Source: Fuerstiella sp.
GTDB lineage: Bacteria > Planctomycetota > Planctomycetia > Planctomycetales > Planctomycetaceae
Direction of reading: 5' to 3'
DNA length: 41,333 nt
Assembly (NCBI GenBank): GCA_029247265.1
Contig: JAQWLN010000212.1
Span: 1-41,333, forward strand
Shown: positions 9,624-18,264 of the stretch, in pieces
Position numbering within the stretch: the stretch's first letter is position 1
Layout: the number at the start of each line of letters is the position of its first letter
Notes under the pieces: model-generated
The model's input: only the letters and a program-made list of their open reading frames with translations
Databases searched by the model: none
Told to the model about the DNA's origin: nothing
Made by a program: the position numbers and the translations under genes

Positions 9624-10571
9624 TTAAGGCGACTCGGCGGATGCTTTCACGTAATTCCGGTAGGCCGCATCAATCGCAGGTGGTTCACCAGCAGCGCCGG
9701 AGTGAATCCAGACTGCGTATTGCAGCCGCAGGTCTTCACCGGGCCTAACGCCAACTTTGCTGGCCGCACCCTTTTTCATGGCCTCACGACCAAAAGGATT
9801 CGCCGCAACGAAGCCATAGTTGCGCGCGTGCATCCAGCTGTTCCGAAAATTATCAGGATGGCACATCAACGTCATTCCGACCGGTTTACCATCAACTTCA
9901 CCGCTGTAGTCGCACCAATCGGCAGACTGGCTCCAGATTTGGCTGGCACCGACGCGGCCAGTTGAATCGCGAAGCGTGCCACCGTTCATCTGGTTGACGG
10001 GAGTTGCCACGCGAATGCCGATGCCCATCTCTTCCTGGTCACCAAAATAGAACTCATTGTCCGAACTGAAAGTCGAGTCCCATGTCAGCAGATAGCCCCC
10101 CTGTTGCACTCGGAAGGAGCAGCGAAAGGTTTCCTGGCAGACCACCGAATTGTCCGGGCGTACGTAGTGTTTGAGTTCAACAAACGAACCGATTCCGGAT
10201 TCTGTTTTCGGTTGTTGCTCGAATTCTACGTGTTTGATTCGAGCTTTGTTTCGCCAAAAGTCAGTCCCATCCAGATCGCCGAAGGCCATCCAGATCCCGG
10301 GATGCATCGTGTCGTGATCAGTGCGGTCCTTTTCAGGAACTGGTGGATGATTGCGACTGACCTGAGTGCCACCGGGCGCCTTGACGTGGGCAAAATAGGG
10401 CCGTGGGATTTTCTTGTCGTGATAGACATACGATGTAATCGGCATGTCATTGACACTGATCACAAGTCTGCCGTCATCCTGCTGAAAGCTGACATTGTCT
10501 GCTGTGTCCTGAGCACTTGTAATCGCGGCCGACGCGGCCAACAGGGCGAATGAAAATGGCTGTAATCGCAT
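9624..10571 (-). CDS. DUF6807 (PmoA-like) secreted protein
   Basis: 315 aa with signal peptide MRLQPFSFALLAASAAITSA. The body matches what I know of DUF6807, often annotated as PmoA family protein: an early YVYHDKKIPRPYFAHV segment, then HPPVPEKDRTDHDTMHPGIW, and a later WCDYSGEVDG and RNSWMHARNYGF. The family is abundant in planctomycetes and probably adopts a beta-sandwich fold like sugar mutarotases or carbohydrate-binding enzymes. The PmoA name is misleading because there is no methane monooxygenase activity. It lies downstream of the Gfo/Idh/MocA gene on the same strand with a gap of about 120 bases, which supports a role in carbohydrate breakdown. Function is not established. Confidence 0.82.
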   Translation of the reverse strand: MRLQPFSFALLAASAAITSAQDTADNVSFQQDDGRLVISVNDMPITSYVYHDKKIPRPYFAHVKAPGGTQVSRNHPPVPEKDRTDHDTMHPGIWMAFGDLDGTDFWRNKARIKHVEFEQQPKTESGIGSFVELKHYVRPDNSVVCQETFRCSFRVQQGGYLLTWDSTFSSDNEFYFGDQEEMGIGIRVATPVNQMNGGTLRDSTGRVGASQIWSQSADWCDYSGEVDGKPVGMTLMCHPDNFRNSWMHARNYGFVAANPFGREAMKKGAASKVGVRPGEDLRLQYAVWIHSGAAGEPPAIDAAYRNYVKASAESP

Positions 10572-10693
10572 GAATGTTTCCTGATGCGGGGCGGCCCGCG
10601 GCGATGCGAGCTGGCGATCGGAAGGGAATGGTCCGTTTTGTTTGAGCTTGCGTTGGATCGAAATTCACCCTGAATACAAACCTCGAAGAGCCG

Positions 10694-12001
10694 CTAGACA
10701 GCTCCTGCTGGTACTGACCAATGTCCACCGTCGCGGTAGTTTCGTGTGAGCATAGCGTTTGCGGCCTGGTCGTTCGCAATTGTTTGCTGCCCGGGATCAA
10801 GCTGCAGAGAACGGCCCGCCCGAATGGAGATGTTTGCCAGATGAATCAAAGCAGTGGAATCGTGACCGATGGCGATGTCTGCCGCCGGCTTTCGATTTTC
10901 GACGATAGCCTGCAGAAAATCGACCTGATGGTTTCTCGCCGGCGTTACCGGATTCCGCGGCTTCGGATCTGATACCGGTTGGTTCGAGTCATCCCACATC
11001 TGCAGCTTGCCTCGCTTACTGACGAACAGCATACCCTTCGTTCCGTAGAACTCGACGCCGGTGTCGCAGTTATAAGGGTAGCTCTTTGACCAGATTCGCA
11101 TTTCAAAGATCAGCTGCTTACGCTGGCCGACGCTCCCGTCTCCAGGCCATTCAAACGCACAGGTTGCTGTATCCGGAAACTGCTGATTATCGTCGAAGTA
11201 GTACTTACCGCCGATCGCCATGACTGTTGACGGCAGGCCCTCCACACCAAGTCCCCAGCGAGCCATATCCATTTCATGAGTGCCGTCGTTGCCGATGTCT
11301 CCCGTGCCGAAGTTGTGCCACCAGTGCCAATTGTAGTGAAAGCGGTTTGTCTGAAATGGCATCATTTCGGCCGGCCCGATCCACGTATCGTAGTCGACAT
11401 TCGGTGGGGGATCTGACGGTTCGGCCTGTCCGATGTTGGCGCGGCGCTGGATGTTCCAGCCCTTCGCCATCAGCACTTCACCGATCATACCTTCCTGCAG
11501 CATTTGAATAGCATTGCCGATGTATTCACTTGAACGGCTCTGTGTACCGTGCTGCACAACGACTTTGTTGCGCCGGGCGGCTTCAACGAGTAATTGACCT
11601 TCCCGCAGATTGTGACTGCACGGCTTTTCAACATAGACGTGCTTACCAGCTTCACAGGCCATGATGGCCGCTGGCGCATGCCAGTGGTCGGGAGTTGCCA
11701 CAACGATTGCATCGACTGACTTGTCATCCAGGACTCTCCGCAGATCGTTTGTGGATTGCTTCGCCCCTGACTGTTCCTGCAACGACTTTGCCCGACCCTC
11801 GTCCGGGTCGCACGTCCACGCCACATCGGCATCCCCCGTAAATCCCTTAGACAAGCCCTTCGAACGACCACCGCAACCCACGAAAGCGACGACGGGGCGC
11901 GGAGCGCTGGTCGTGGCACGTGCCACTCGACTGTAGGCGGTCGCGGTGAGGCCGATTGCTGCGCCAGCCTTAACAAAGTTTCGACGTGTTGTTCTTGACA
12001 T
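10694..12001 (-). CDS. Tat-exported Gfo/Idh/MocA-family oxidoreductase
   Basis: The frame can open at 12037, but the ATG at 12001 is better. It has an AAAGGAA-like ribosome binding site and starts a twin-arginine signal (MSRTTRRNFVKAGAAIG, cleavage near ARA). Protein of 435 aa. The Rossmann motif is VAFVGCGGRS, followed by the D-x-x-HWHAP segment and the family signature VEKPCSHN, whose Lys is the usual catalytic or cofactor-contact residue. The C-terminal half has GTGDIGNDGTHEMDMARWGL, typical of the large exported planctomycete group. These enzymes use tightly bound NAD(P) to oxidise or rearrange sugar hydroxyls. Neighbouring DUF6807 and sugar isomerase-like genes suggest a glycan or keto-sugar pathway (inference). 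Confidence 0.92.
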   Translation of the reverse strand: MSRTTRRNFVKAGAAIGLTATAYSRVARATTSAPRPVVAFVGCGGRSKGLSKGFTGDADVAWTCDPDEGRAKSLQEQSGAKQSTNDLRRVLDDKSVDAIVVATPDHWHAPAAIMACEAGKHVYVEKPCSHNLREGQLLVEAARRNKVVVQHGTQSRSSEYIGNAIQMLQEGMIGEVLMAKGWNIQRRANIGQAEPSDPPPNVDYDTWIGPAEMMPFQTNRFHYNWHWWHNFGTGDIGNDGTHEMDMARWGLGVEGLPSTVMAIGGKYYFDDNQQFPDTATCAFEWPGDGSVGQRKQLIFEMRIWSKSYPYNCDTGVEFYGTKGMLFVSKRGKLQMWDDSNQPVSDPKPRNPVTPARNHQVDFLQAIVENRKPAADIAIGHDSTALIHLANISIRAGRSLQLDPGQQTIANDQAANAMLTRNYRDGGHWSVPAGAV

Positions 12002-12107
12002 CAGGATTCCTTTTGAAGACACGTTTTTCGTCTGCACTTGAGTGGCCGGTCACCAAGTATGGTCCGCGCAACTCGGGTGTTCAAGTCGGCCCACCAGACA
12101 CTCACTC

Positions 12108-13235
12108 TTATTTGGCAGGCGTCTTACGTGCGTCGCCAGATTTTCGGCCGCGAACTTTGATCAACAGGCGCCAGAACTCCGGATCAAACCTCGGTTCGCC
12201 GGTTCTGTCCGGCGAATCACCGAGTCTGACCATCACCAGTTGGCGAGACGGACTGATGCTGCAGCGGCGGCCGAGTGCTCCCTGTGCCGAAAACATATCT
12301 TTGGGCGCCGTTGGAACAAGCGAACCTGTTGCACGGCGAGTACCTCTCAGCGCGAACTTCTGACCGTTCAGCCACCACAGATAGCCGTAAGAAGGATTCA
12401 GTTTCTGCGAAGTCGACGTGGCGGCTTTCAGGAATTGCTGATCTGACAGAATGGCCTCATTTTGCCAATGTCCATTGGCCAGCATCATCAGCCCGAATCG
12501 GGCAAGGTCACGGGCCGATGTTGCAAACCCGTAACCATTTGCAACGATTGGCGAATCAGCAGGCAATCTGCGGTCCACCCATTTGGAATCGTCCATTCCC
12601 AGCGGACCGGTCAACCATTCTCTGGTGACATCATTGGCGGTCATCTGCGCGGCTTTTGCAACCACCGTCAGACTGCGTGAATATGCCGTGGTGTTGTACG
12701 CCCATTTTTTTCCTGCAGGCGCGACGTACTTTAGTTGGACGCTAAGCCCACTTGTCATGGTGATCAGATGACGCAGCGTGATCTCGGATTCCAATTCCGG
12801 CGTGGCCTGCGACCAGCCCGTTCCCAGATGTTTGTGGACGGGGTCGCTGAGCTTCAGCAGCCCCTTCTGCTGTGCTATTCCCACAAGCACACAAGTCACA
12901 CTTTTCTGACAGGAAGCAACGTCTTCGATGACGTGCGACAACGATGTTTTCCCACGCACCATGCCTTGATATCGTCGTGACGGTGATGCCACGTCCTGAT
13001 GACGTTCGGCCAGAATTCGTCCGCGGTGCAGAATTATCACGCTGGACGAATTCCGATCCATCGCGAAATCGAGCGCCCTGTCCAGCGCGGCTGTGTCCAG
13101 ATTCAGTGATTCCGGCGAGACCGTTTCCCACTCGTCTGTTACGGGAAAATAAAGCGACGGCGTTGCCGTAGGTTGTTGTGCAATGACGAATTGCGGAAGT
13201 GCCACGCACAGTACTGTGAAAATGCGAATTCTCAT
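12108..13235 (-). CDS. Serine hydrolase of the class C beta-lactamase fold
   Basis: The frame extends upstream to 13310, but only the ATGs at 13244 and 13235 lead straight into a signal peptide (MRIRIFTVLCVALPQFVIAQ). I use 13235 and cannot exclude 13244. Mature protein of about 355 aa. The nucleophile motif S-x-x-K is SCQK at Ser108/Lys111 in VASCQKSVT. The tyrosine motif is AYNTTAYS and the third element is near GALGRRCSISPSRQLVMVRLGD. The pattern is closest to esterases and amide hydrolases (EstB/NylB-like) rather than true beta-lactamases, so no antibiotic resistance should be assumed. It is exported. Its place between sugar-metabolism genes gives no firm substrate. Confidence 0.85.
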   Translation of the reverse strand: MRIRIFTVLCVALPQFVIAQQPTATPSLYFPVTDEWETVSPESLNLDTAALDRALDFAMDRNSSSVIILHRGRILAERHQDVASPSRRYQGMVRGKTSLSHVIEDVASCQKSVTCVLVGIAQQKGLLKLSDPVHKHLGTGWSQATPELESEITLRHLITMTSGLSVQLKYVAPAGKKWAYNTTAYSRSLTVVAKAAQMTANDVTREWLTGPLGMDDSKWVDRRLPADSPIVANGYGFATSARDLARFGLMMLANGHWQNEAILSDQQFLKAATSTSQKLNPSYGYLWWLNGQKFALRGTRRATGSLVPTAPKDMFSAQGALGRRCSISPSRQLVMVRLGDSPDRTGEPRFDPEFWRLLIKVRGRKSGDARKTPAK

Positions 13236-13337
13236 GGCGTTCATTCTCACGGAAAAGTCAGCTGGCTGTATATGGAATCCGATTTTCTGTTGAGTGATAT
13301 CAGCGACCAACGGGAGCGACCCATCACCTTCCGGGCG

Positions 13338-14186
13338 TCAGCCCGCATCGGCTCGCGGGCCGCCCCGCGTCTGAAGGTATCGGGCTGTTTGTGTTGCGGC
13401 TGCAACGGAGTGGTCACGACCGATCTCCGAGCCAGCCTGATGCACGGTGATCATGCCATCGTAACCGATTGAAGTCAGCCCCTCAAAAACAGCATCAAAA
13501 TTGATGCCGCCGGTTTCGTGGATCTGAAGAATGTCAAAGGAAACAGGGCCCCGGCACCATGTCTGCAGAGTAATCTCGCCATTTTCTGACAGTCTCTGAT
13601 TTTGCAGATAGACGTTAAAAATCCACGGTGCCAGTCGCGTGATGACATCAGGTCCATATTCCTGCCCACATTCATCCAGATTGGCGGCTTCGAAGATCAG
13701 GCCGAAATTCGGCCGATCGATTTTCTGCAGCGTCTCCACAATCTGATCGGGGGTTTCAAAGAGGCTTTCGGCATGGCACTGATGAGCCAGTCGAATGCCA
13801 CGTTCGGCCGCTTCATCGGCAGCCTGCTGTGCAAACGAAATGTCGGCGGGTGTCTTGATGCAGGTCCGGATCAGCGGGGCGCCCAGACTTTCGGCAAGGT
13901 CGAGGTGTGGTGTGATGTTGCGCAGGCACTGAGGACCATTGTCATTGTTGTAAACAATGTCGAAGTCGCCAGTCACCATACTGACGCCCAGGTTTCGAGC
14001 ATCCAGCAATTGTCGAGCCGCCGTGACTTCATCTTTTGACGAGTGAACTCCGATCTGCGATGCACGCATACAGACCGCGTCGTAGCCTGCCGTCACCGCC
14101 AGATCGGCCAGTTCCGTCAATGACAATGTGGCTTCTTCTTTGGAAAGAAACGACTCGGCAATGCGCGCTGAGATGGAGAGTTTCAT
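13338..14186 (-). CDS. Xylose isomerase-like TIM-barrel sugar isomerase/epimerase
   Basis: The start is taken at the ATG at 14186 (MKLSISARIAESFL), which begins the first barrel strand; the upstream ATG at 14207 adds only seven unlikely residues. 282 aa, no signal peptide, cytoplasmic. The sequence has the order of AP-endonuclease family 2 barrels: an N-terminal strand, then GYDAVCMRAS, then LAESLGAPLIRT, LAHQCHAESLFETP (the metal-site region with His/Glu) and NFGLIFEAANLDE. A final strand carries GYDGMITVHQAGS. The family interconverts keto and aldo sugars or inositol derivatives using a divalent metal. The neighbours suggest it works with the Gfo/Idh/MocA and DUF6807 proteins, although the intervening gene makes a single operon uncertain. 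Confidence 0.82.
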   Translation of the reverse strand: MKLSISARIAESFLSKEEATLSLTELADLAVTAGYDAVCMRASQIGVHSSKDEVTAARQLLDARNLGVSMVTGDFDIVYNNDNGPQCLRNITPHLDLAESLGAPLIRTCIKTPADISFAQQAADEAAERGIRLAHQCHAESLFETPDQIVETLQKIDRPNFGLIFEAANLDECGQEYGPDVITRLAPWIFNVYLQNQRLSENGEITLQTWCRGPVSFDILQIHETGGINFDAVFEGLTSIGYDGMITVHQAGSEIGRDHSVAAATQTARYLQTRGGPRADAG

Positions 14187-14264
14187 GAAGAGCCGTTCGT
14201 CGCACAAGCGAGAGGATAATGCCGGATGCAGTTTAAAATTTCAGACAACCAGCGACGCGATGTT

Positions 14265-14954
14265 TCACACACCACGTATGTTACCAAACTGAGCGATGTG
14301 CAGCCGCGAAGAAAACTGAAAGCCCAGTGAGTCGGCCTTCGCCTTCACCCAGTCCGTCTTTTGCGCCAGCTCTTCGGCGGTTCTGGCCTGCGGCATCAAC
14401 CAGACATCGCTGGCCGAAACATCCGAGAAGGCGCCGATATAATCACAGACCTCGGAGACGTCGTCCTGTGTATCGATCACAAATTTCAGAATACACTTGT
14501 AGCGTCGAAAAAGCGATTTGATTACGGCCGGCTGGAGGCGAGTCTGTTCGTGACGAGCCGCCCATTTTGGATCATCCGGCGTTGAATTGCCCAGCTTTGG
14601 GCTGATGGCCATCAGGTCGCATTCCACCGCGCGGTCCACCGTTCCGGCGGTCTCGATGGTGATGAATCGGTCTTCACGGCGACAAATGTCAGTCAGTTCG
14701 GTCAATTGAGGGGCGAGCATGGGCTCACCTCCTGTGATCACGACGTGAGGAGATTTGCTGCCGGCGATCTGCTGCGACAGTTGCTCCAGTGACTGCTGAT
14801 CTCCCTGAGGGTCCCACGACGTGTACGGTGTGTCACAGAACCAGCAGCGCAGATTGCAGCCGGACGTCCTGATAAACAGAGACCCCGTGCCGGCCCAGGG
14901 CCCTTCACCCTGGAAGGAATCGTAGATTTCGGAGATGAACAATTTTATGACCAA
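14265..14954 (-). CDS. queE: 7-carboxy-7-deazaguanine synthase (radical SAM)
   Basis: QueE of 229 aa, normal length. It converts 6-carboxytetrahydropterin to 7-carboxy-7-deazaguanine, a step in making preQ0 and queuosine for tRNA. The N-terminus has the diagnostic EIYDSFQGEGPWAG. The radical SAM cluster is Cys33, Cys37 and Cys40 in SGCNLRCWFCDTPYT, the spacing expected of the family. VVITGGEPML (the GGEP motif binding S-adenosylmethionine) follows, then ETAGT and the SPKL motif. No queC or queD is adjacent. A small membrane-protein gene lies 48 bases upstream on the same strand and may be co-transcribed. Confidence 0.93.
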   Translation of the reverse strand: MVIKLFISEIYDSFQGEGPWAGTGSLFIRTSGCNLRCWFCDTPYTSWDPQGDQQSLEQLSQQIAGSKSPHVVITGGEPMLAPQLTELTDICRREDRFITIETAGTVDRAVECDLMAISPKLGNSTPDDPKWAARHEQTRLQPAVIKSLFRRYKCILKFVIDTQDDVSEVCDYIGAFSDVSASDVWLMPQARTAEELAQKTDWVKAKADSLGFQFSSRLHIAQFGNIRGV

Positions 14955-15002
14955 GTCAGTATTGGGTGCCGAGGACAGCTCGGGCGAGTTTCAGCGTCGA
15001 GA

Positions 15003-15317
15003 TCAAAGTTCGTTGACGAGATAATTGCGGACCTGTTGTTTCGTCGCGTCGTCGATCGGCCCGATGAAGGCGAGTTGCAATTGCCCATTCTTGTCAGTTC
15101 GACCACGAATCGTGACCTTACCTTCCACGAATCTGGTACGTTGAAACAGACTCAACAAACGACGCTGCTGCGGTGTCTTGATGCCAGCGTGTGATCTCAC
15201 GCCCGTATTGTCAACGACGATTGTGAACGCCCACCGCATTCGCAGCAAACGCCACGTAATGAAACCCATGATTGCCAGAACAGCGAGACGTGCCCACATT
15301 GTCAGAATAGCTTTCAC
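15003..15317 (-). CDS. Small membrane-anchored protein, DUF3634-like
   Basis: 104 aa with one N-terminal membrane helix (about residues 7-24, LAVLAIMGFITWRLL) followed by a small cytoplasmic or periplasmic domain. The domain order (FTIVVDNTGVRSHAGIKTP, then VTIRGRTDKNGQLQLAFIGPIDDATKQQVRN) resembles what I recall of DUF3634, where a gene-encoded anchor is followed by a short beta-rich unit ending in Q-x-x-RN. This is a tentative match from memory. It sits between aspC and queE on the same strand. Function is unknown. Confidence 0.6.
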   Translation of the reverse strand: MKAILTMWARLAVLAIMGFITWRLLRMRWAFTIVVDNTGVRSHAGIKTPQQRRLLSLFQRTRFVEGKVTIRGRTDKNGQLQLAFIGPIDDATKQQVRNYLVNEL

Positions 15318-15403
15318 GGAGCAGCATCGGAAAGGGGGAGCAACCTTTAGCCGGAACGGCCCATCGCGCTAATTGTTCCTGCCCCCTTCTACCAACGTTC
15401 AAC

Positions 15404-16591
15404 TCAGCTGAGAAATTTCTCAATCGCGTCCAGTCCGGCTTCAATGACGTCCATGCTGGTCGCGAATGACAGTCGTACATAACCGGGAGCGCCGAAGGCA
15501 TCCCCGGTTACGAGAGCAACATGAGCATTCTCCAGTAGTGCTGTACAGAAATCACTGCTGTTGTCGACTGTTGTTCCGCCGGGCAATTCCTTGCCGAAGT
15601 GGCTGCTGACGTTGAAGAATGCATAAAACGCGCCGCCGGGGTCAGCGAAACTGACGCCGGGCATGGCACGCAGGCGCGCCAGGACGTATTCACGGCGTTT
15701 CTGAAATTGCTCCAGCATTTCGCCGATGCAGTCCTGCGGACCGTTGAGAGCTGCGATGGCGGCATGCTGACTGATGCTGCACGGATTCGATGTCTGTTGA
15801 CTCTGCAATCGATTGATCGCGGCACTGACTTCCGGAGGTGCCAGCGTCCAGCCGATCCGCCAGCCGGTCATGGCGTACGCTTTACTGACACCATTTACAA
15901 TGATCGTGCGTTCCTTTACGTCGTCACCGAATGACGCGAATGTTCTGAAGGTGTAGCCGTCGTAAATCAATTTGTCGTAGATTTCGTCGGACATGACAAT
16001 CACATCCTTTTCCACTGCCACCTTGGCTAACGCTTCGAGTTCTTCGACAGGGTAGACAGCACCGGTCGGATTGCTGGGGCTGTTCAGCATCAGCAAACGT
16101 GTCTTGTCGGTAATCGCGCCACGAAACTGATCGGCCGTCATGCAGAAGCCGGCTTCTTCCGGTGTGTCCACCAAGACTGGAACGGCACCAACCAGCTCCA
16201 CCAGGGCGCTGTAGCTGACCCAGAACGGTGTGGGAATGATGACTTCGTCACCCGGTTCACATACCGCCGCCAGCACGTTGTGAATAGCATGCTTCGCACC
16301 ATTGCTCACGGTCACTTCGTTCGTCTTGTAAGTCACGCCATAGTCACGTTCGAAGGCACTGCAGATGGCTTCCTTCAACGCAGGAATCCCTGTGGCCGCT
16401 GTGTAGTGTGTGTGCCCGGATTCGATGGCCGCTTTCCCTGCTTCACAAATGTGAGCAGGGGTCGTGAAGTCTGGTTCTCCCAGAGTGAATTCGAGCACGT
16501 TCACGCCCTGTGCCCGCAGTTCACGAGCTTTGGCGGCGGCGGCAATAGTGGCAGACGGTGCGAGTTGATTGACGAGCTTCGATGTATACAT
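15404..16591 (-). CDS. aspC: Class I PLP aminotransferase (aspartate aminotransferase)
   Basis: 395 aa, typical of the subgroup Ib (Bacillus/Thermus type) aspartate aminotransferases. It transfers an amino group between aspartate and 2-oxoglutarate, feeding amino acid and nitrogen metabolism. Landmarks: FTLGEPDFTTP near residue 40, the YTAATGIPALKEAI segment, SNGAKHAI (97-104, phosphate-side contact), NSPSNPTG (170-177, with the cofactor-contacting Asn), SDEIYDKL (201-208), and the Schiff-base lysine Lys237 in NGVSKAYAMTGWRIGW. The carboxylate-binding Arg is in GYVRLSFA near the end. Prephenate aminotransferase activity is possible in this subgroup. No signal peptide; cytoplasmic. Confidence 0.9.
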   Translation of the reverse strand: MYTSKLVNQLAPSATIAAAAKARELRAQGVNVLEFTLGEPDFTTPAHICEAGKAAIESGHTHYTAATGIPALKEAICSAFERDYGVTYKTNEVTVSNGAKHAIHNVLAAVCEPGDEVIIPTPFWVSYSALVELVGAVPVLVDTPEEAGFCMTADQFRGAITDKTRLLMLNSPSNPTGAVYPVEELEALAKVAVEKDVIVMSDEIYDKLIYDGYTFRTFASFGDDVKERTIIVNGVSKAYAMTGWRIGWTLAPPEVSAAINRLQSQQTSNPCSISQHAAIAALNGPQDCIGEMLEQFQKRREYVLARLRAMPGVSFADPGGAFYAFFNVSSHFGKELPGGTTVDNSSDFCTALLENAHVALVTGDAFGAPGYVRLSFATSMDVIEAGLDAIEKFLS

Positions 16592-17006
16592 GGATTTGGC
16601 GTGGCAGGAGCACGTTTACGAGGAATATTTCGGGCGAGAAACCGGAGGACGCCTCCGCTGTTGTCGGTGATTCTGATTTCATACTGCGTCGCGATTCTGC
16701 AGTCGGTTGTGCCGTTGGTCAACCATCGAGAACCCACCTGCCTAAACTTCTGTTTAACGTCTCAGGAATGGTGATGTCCGCCCCCCCGTCAGCCGGACCG
16801 TTGGGATGCGTCTGCCCTGGCAGGTAGCAGTGTTTTTGCTGGCTAAATCCAATGACACACTCGCTCCCACAGACACATTGCCATCTTCCTGTTGCTGCGT
16901 GTCCCGATTCGTGAATAGACTTTTTCCTTATTGCCGGGTCTCAGTGGTTCGGCCTGCCGCGAAGCGTAGCTTCAAGCGTCCAGCCTGTGATGGAGAGAGA
17001 AGAAAC
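16592..17006. other. Divergent intergenic region (415 bases)
   Basis: Separates the minus-strand aminotransferase from the plus-strand SGNH gene and must hold promoters for both. A short hairpin (CGGAGG/CCTCCG, 16643-16657) is the only structure noted. The upstream part of the long plus-strand frame here is not protein-like, which is one reason for moving the next gene's start to 17007. Confidence 0.4.
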
Positions 17007-18239
17007 GTGTTACTTTCATCTGAGAAACCGCGTCCATCCGTGACTTTGCGAATGCTGGCGATGATTGTCTGCTGGCTGTTTGGGATTTCCCTGGTCGCAG
17101 CTGCTGTCGTTTTTTCAGTGTCAGGTGGTTTGGGCACCAGGATAATCGGCGGTGCCGTGCTGGCGGCCGGCAGCCTGACATGTGGGCTGGCACGCTGTGC
17201 GTCACCACACATGAGACTGCGAATCGCTACGTTGATGGTCTCCTCAACCGCGATGCTTCTGATCGGCGAAGCTCTGCTGCGAAGTGCGACACATTTTCCT
17301 GTGAACACTGAGTCGAATCGGATTCCACACGTCGAGCTGGGCTATGTGCTCGATCCGGAGCGACATGACATTGACGCGAATGGATTTCGTAATCCGTCAA
17401 TTCCGGAGAGTGTTGACATCGTCGCCATCGGCGACTCGCACACACAGGGATTCAACGTTGCTGCGGATGAAACATGGCCAGCTGTACTGAGCCGGCAATT
17501 GAACAGAAGTGTCTACAACACAGGCATTGGAGGCTATGGTCCGCTGCAGTACGAAATTCTGGTCACGCGCGCATTGAAAATGCAACCCCGGCAGATCGTT
17601 GTCGGGCTGTATGCTGGAAACGATCTGGGCGACGTCGCTCGTGGCATTGTACCAAGAAATACCTCCGCTGAAATTGACAATCATTTCCGGTACGGCATCA
17701 AGTATCACACCGCGTTAGGAAGTGCGGCTTCACATTATTGGGGGCAGTCGAGAGCTGCACAGCCGCCCGGATTTGCAATTGCACATTCACTCAATCCAAC
17801 CTTCGTGGCCGATCGTCGCCTGCGCTATCGGTCGGCTGAACTCAATCTAAACAACCCGGACATCGGCGCGGCTCTTGACCAAACACTTGAAATACTCGGA
17901 AGCATGCAGCAACGCTGTTCAGATCGTGAGGTTGACCTGCTGGTCATGCTGTTGCCGACGCGAGAGTCTGTCTATTCGATCGCCGTGCAACATGACTGGC
18001 CGGCACAATTCAAGGCGGTCGTTGAACACGAGACTATCCTGCGAACCCGTCTGCAACTTGCCATGCAGCAACGCCACATTCGTTTTCTGGACGTGTTGCC
18101 GCACATGGTGGCTGCCGTCAAAGCCACTACCGACGTATATCCCGACTATGACGACGGTCATCCACTTTCGGCTGGGTATGCAGCCTGCGCCGCCGCCGTT
18201 GCAGGTGCCCTAAGGCCGGTCAATGTCGTTCAACGGTGA
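17007..18239 (+). CDS. Membrane-anchored SGNH/GDSL hydrolase (GTG start)
   Basis: The open frame reaches back to an ATG at 16806, but that segment is Cys/Arg-rich and not protein-like. A GTG at 17007 preceded by GGAGAGAG at the right distance gives a 410-aa protein that quickly enters a hydrophobic region (about residues 16-92, two or three membrane helices). The SGNH domain follows: nucleophile Ser144 in AIGDSHTQG, block II Gly in GIGGYGPLQYE, block III Asn205 in YAGNDLG, and the D383-G-H385 pair in DDGHPLSAGY. Such membrane-tethered SGNH proteins commonly acylate or deacylate cell-surface polysaccharide. It converges with the SMP-30 gene, 25 bases away. Confidence 0.82.
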   Translation: MLLSSEKPRPSVTLRMLAMIVCWLFGISLVAAAVVFSVSGGLGTRIIGGAVLAAGSLTCGLARCASPHMRLRIATLMVSSTAMLLIGEALLRSATHFPVNTESNRIPHVELGYVLDPERHDIDANGFRNPSIPESVDIVAIGDSHTQGFNVAADETWPAVLSRQLNRSVYNTGIGGYGPLQYEILVTRALKMQPRQIVVGLYAGNDLGDVARGIVPRNTSAEIDNHFRYGIKYHTALGSAASHYWGQSRAAQPPGFAIAHSLNPTFVADRRLRYRSAELNLNNPDIGAALDQTLEILGSMQQRCSDREVDLLVMLLPTRESVYSIAVQHDWPAQFKAVVEHETILRTRLQLAMQQRHIRFLDVLPHMVAAVKATTDVYPDYDDGHPLSAGYAACAAAVAGALRPVNVVQR

Positions 18240-18264
18240 CTGACCCTTTCGTCTGCCGGCGTCC

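Noticed and set aside
12108-13235. Antibiotic-resistance beta-lactamase
   Set aside because: It has the fold's S-x-x-K and Tyr motifs but resembles esterase/NylB-type hydrolases, which are common in planctomycetes.
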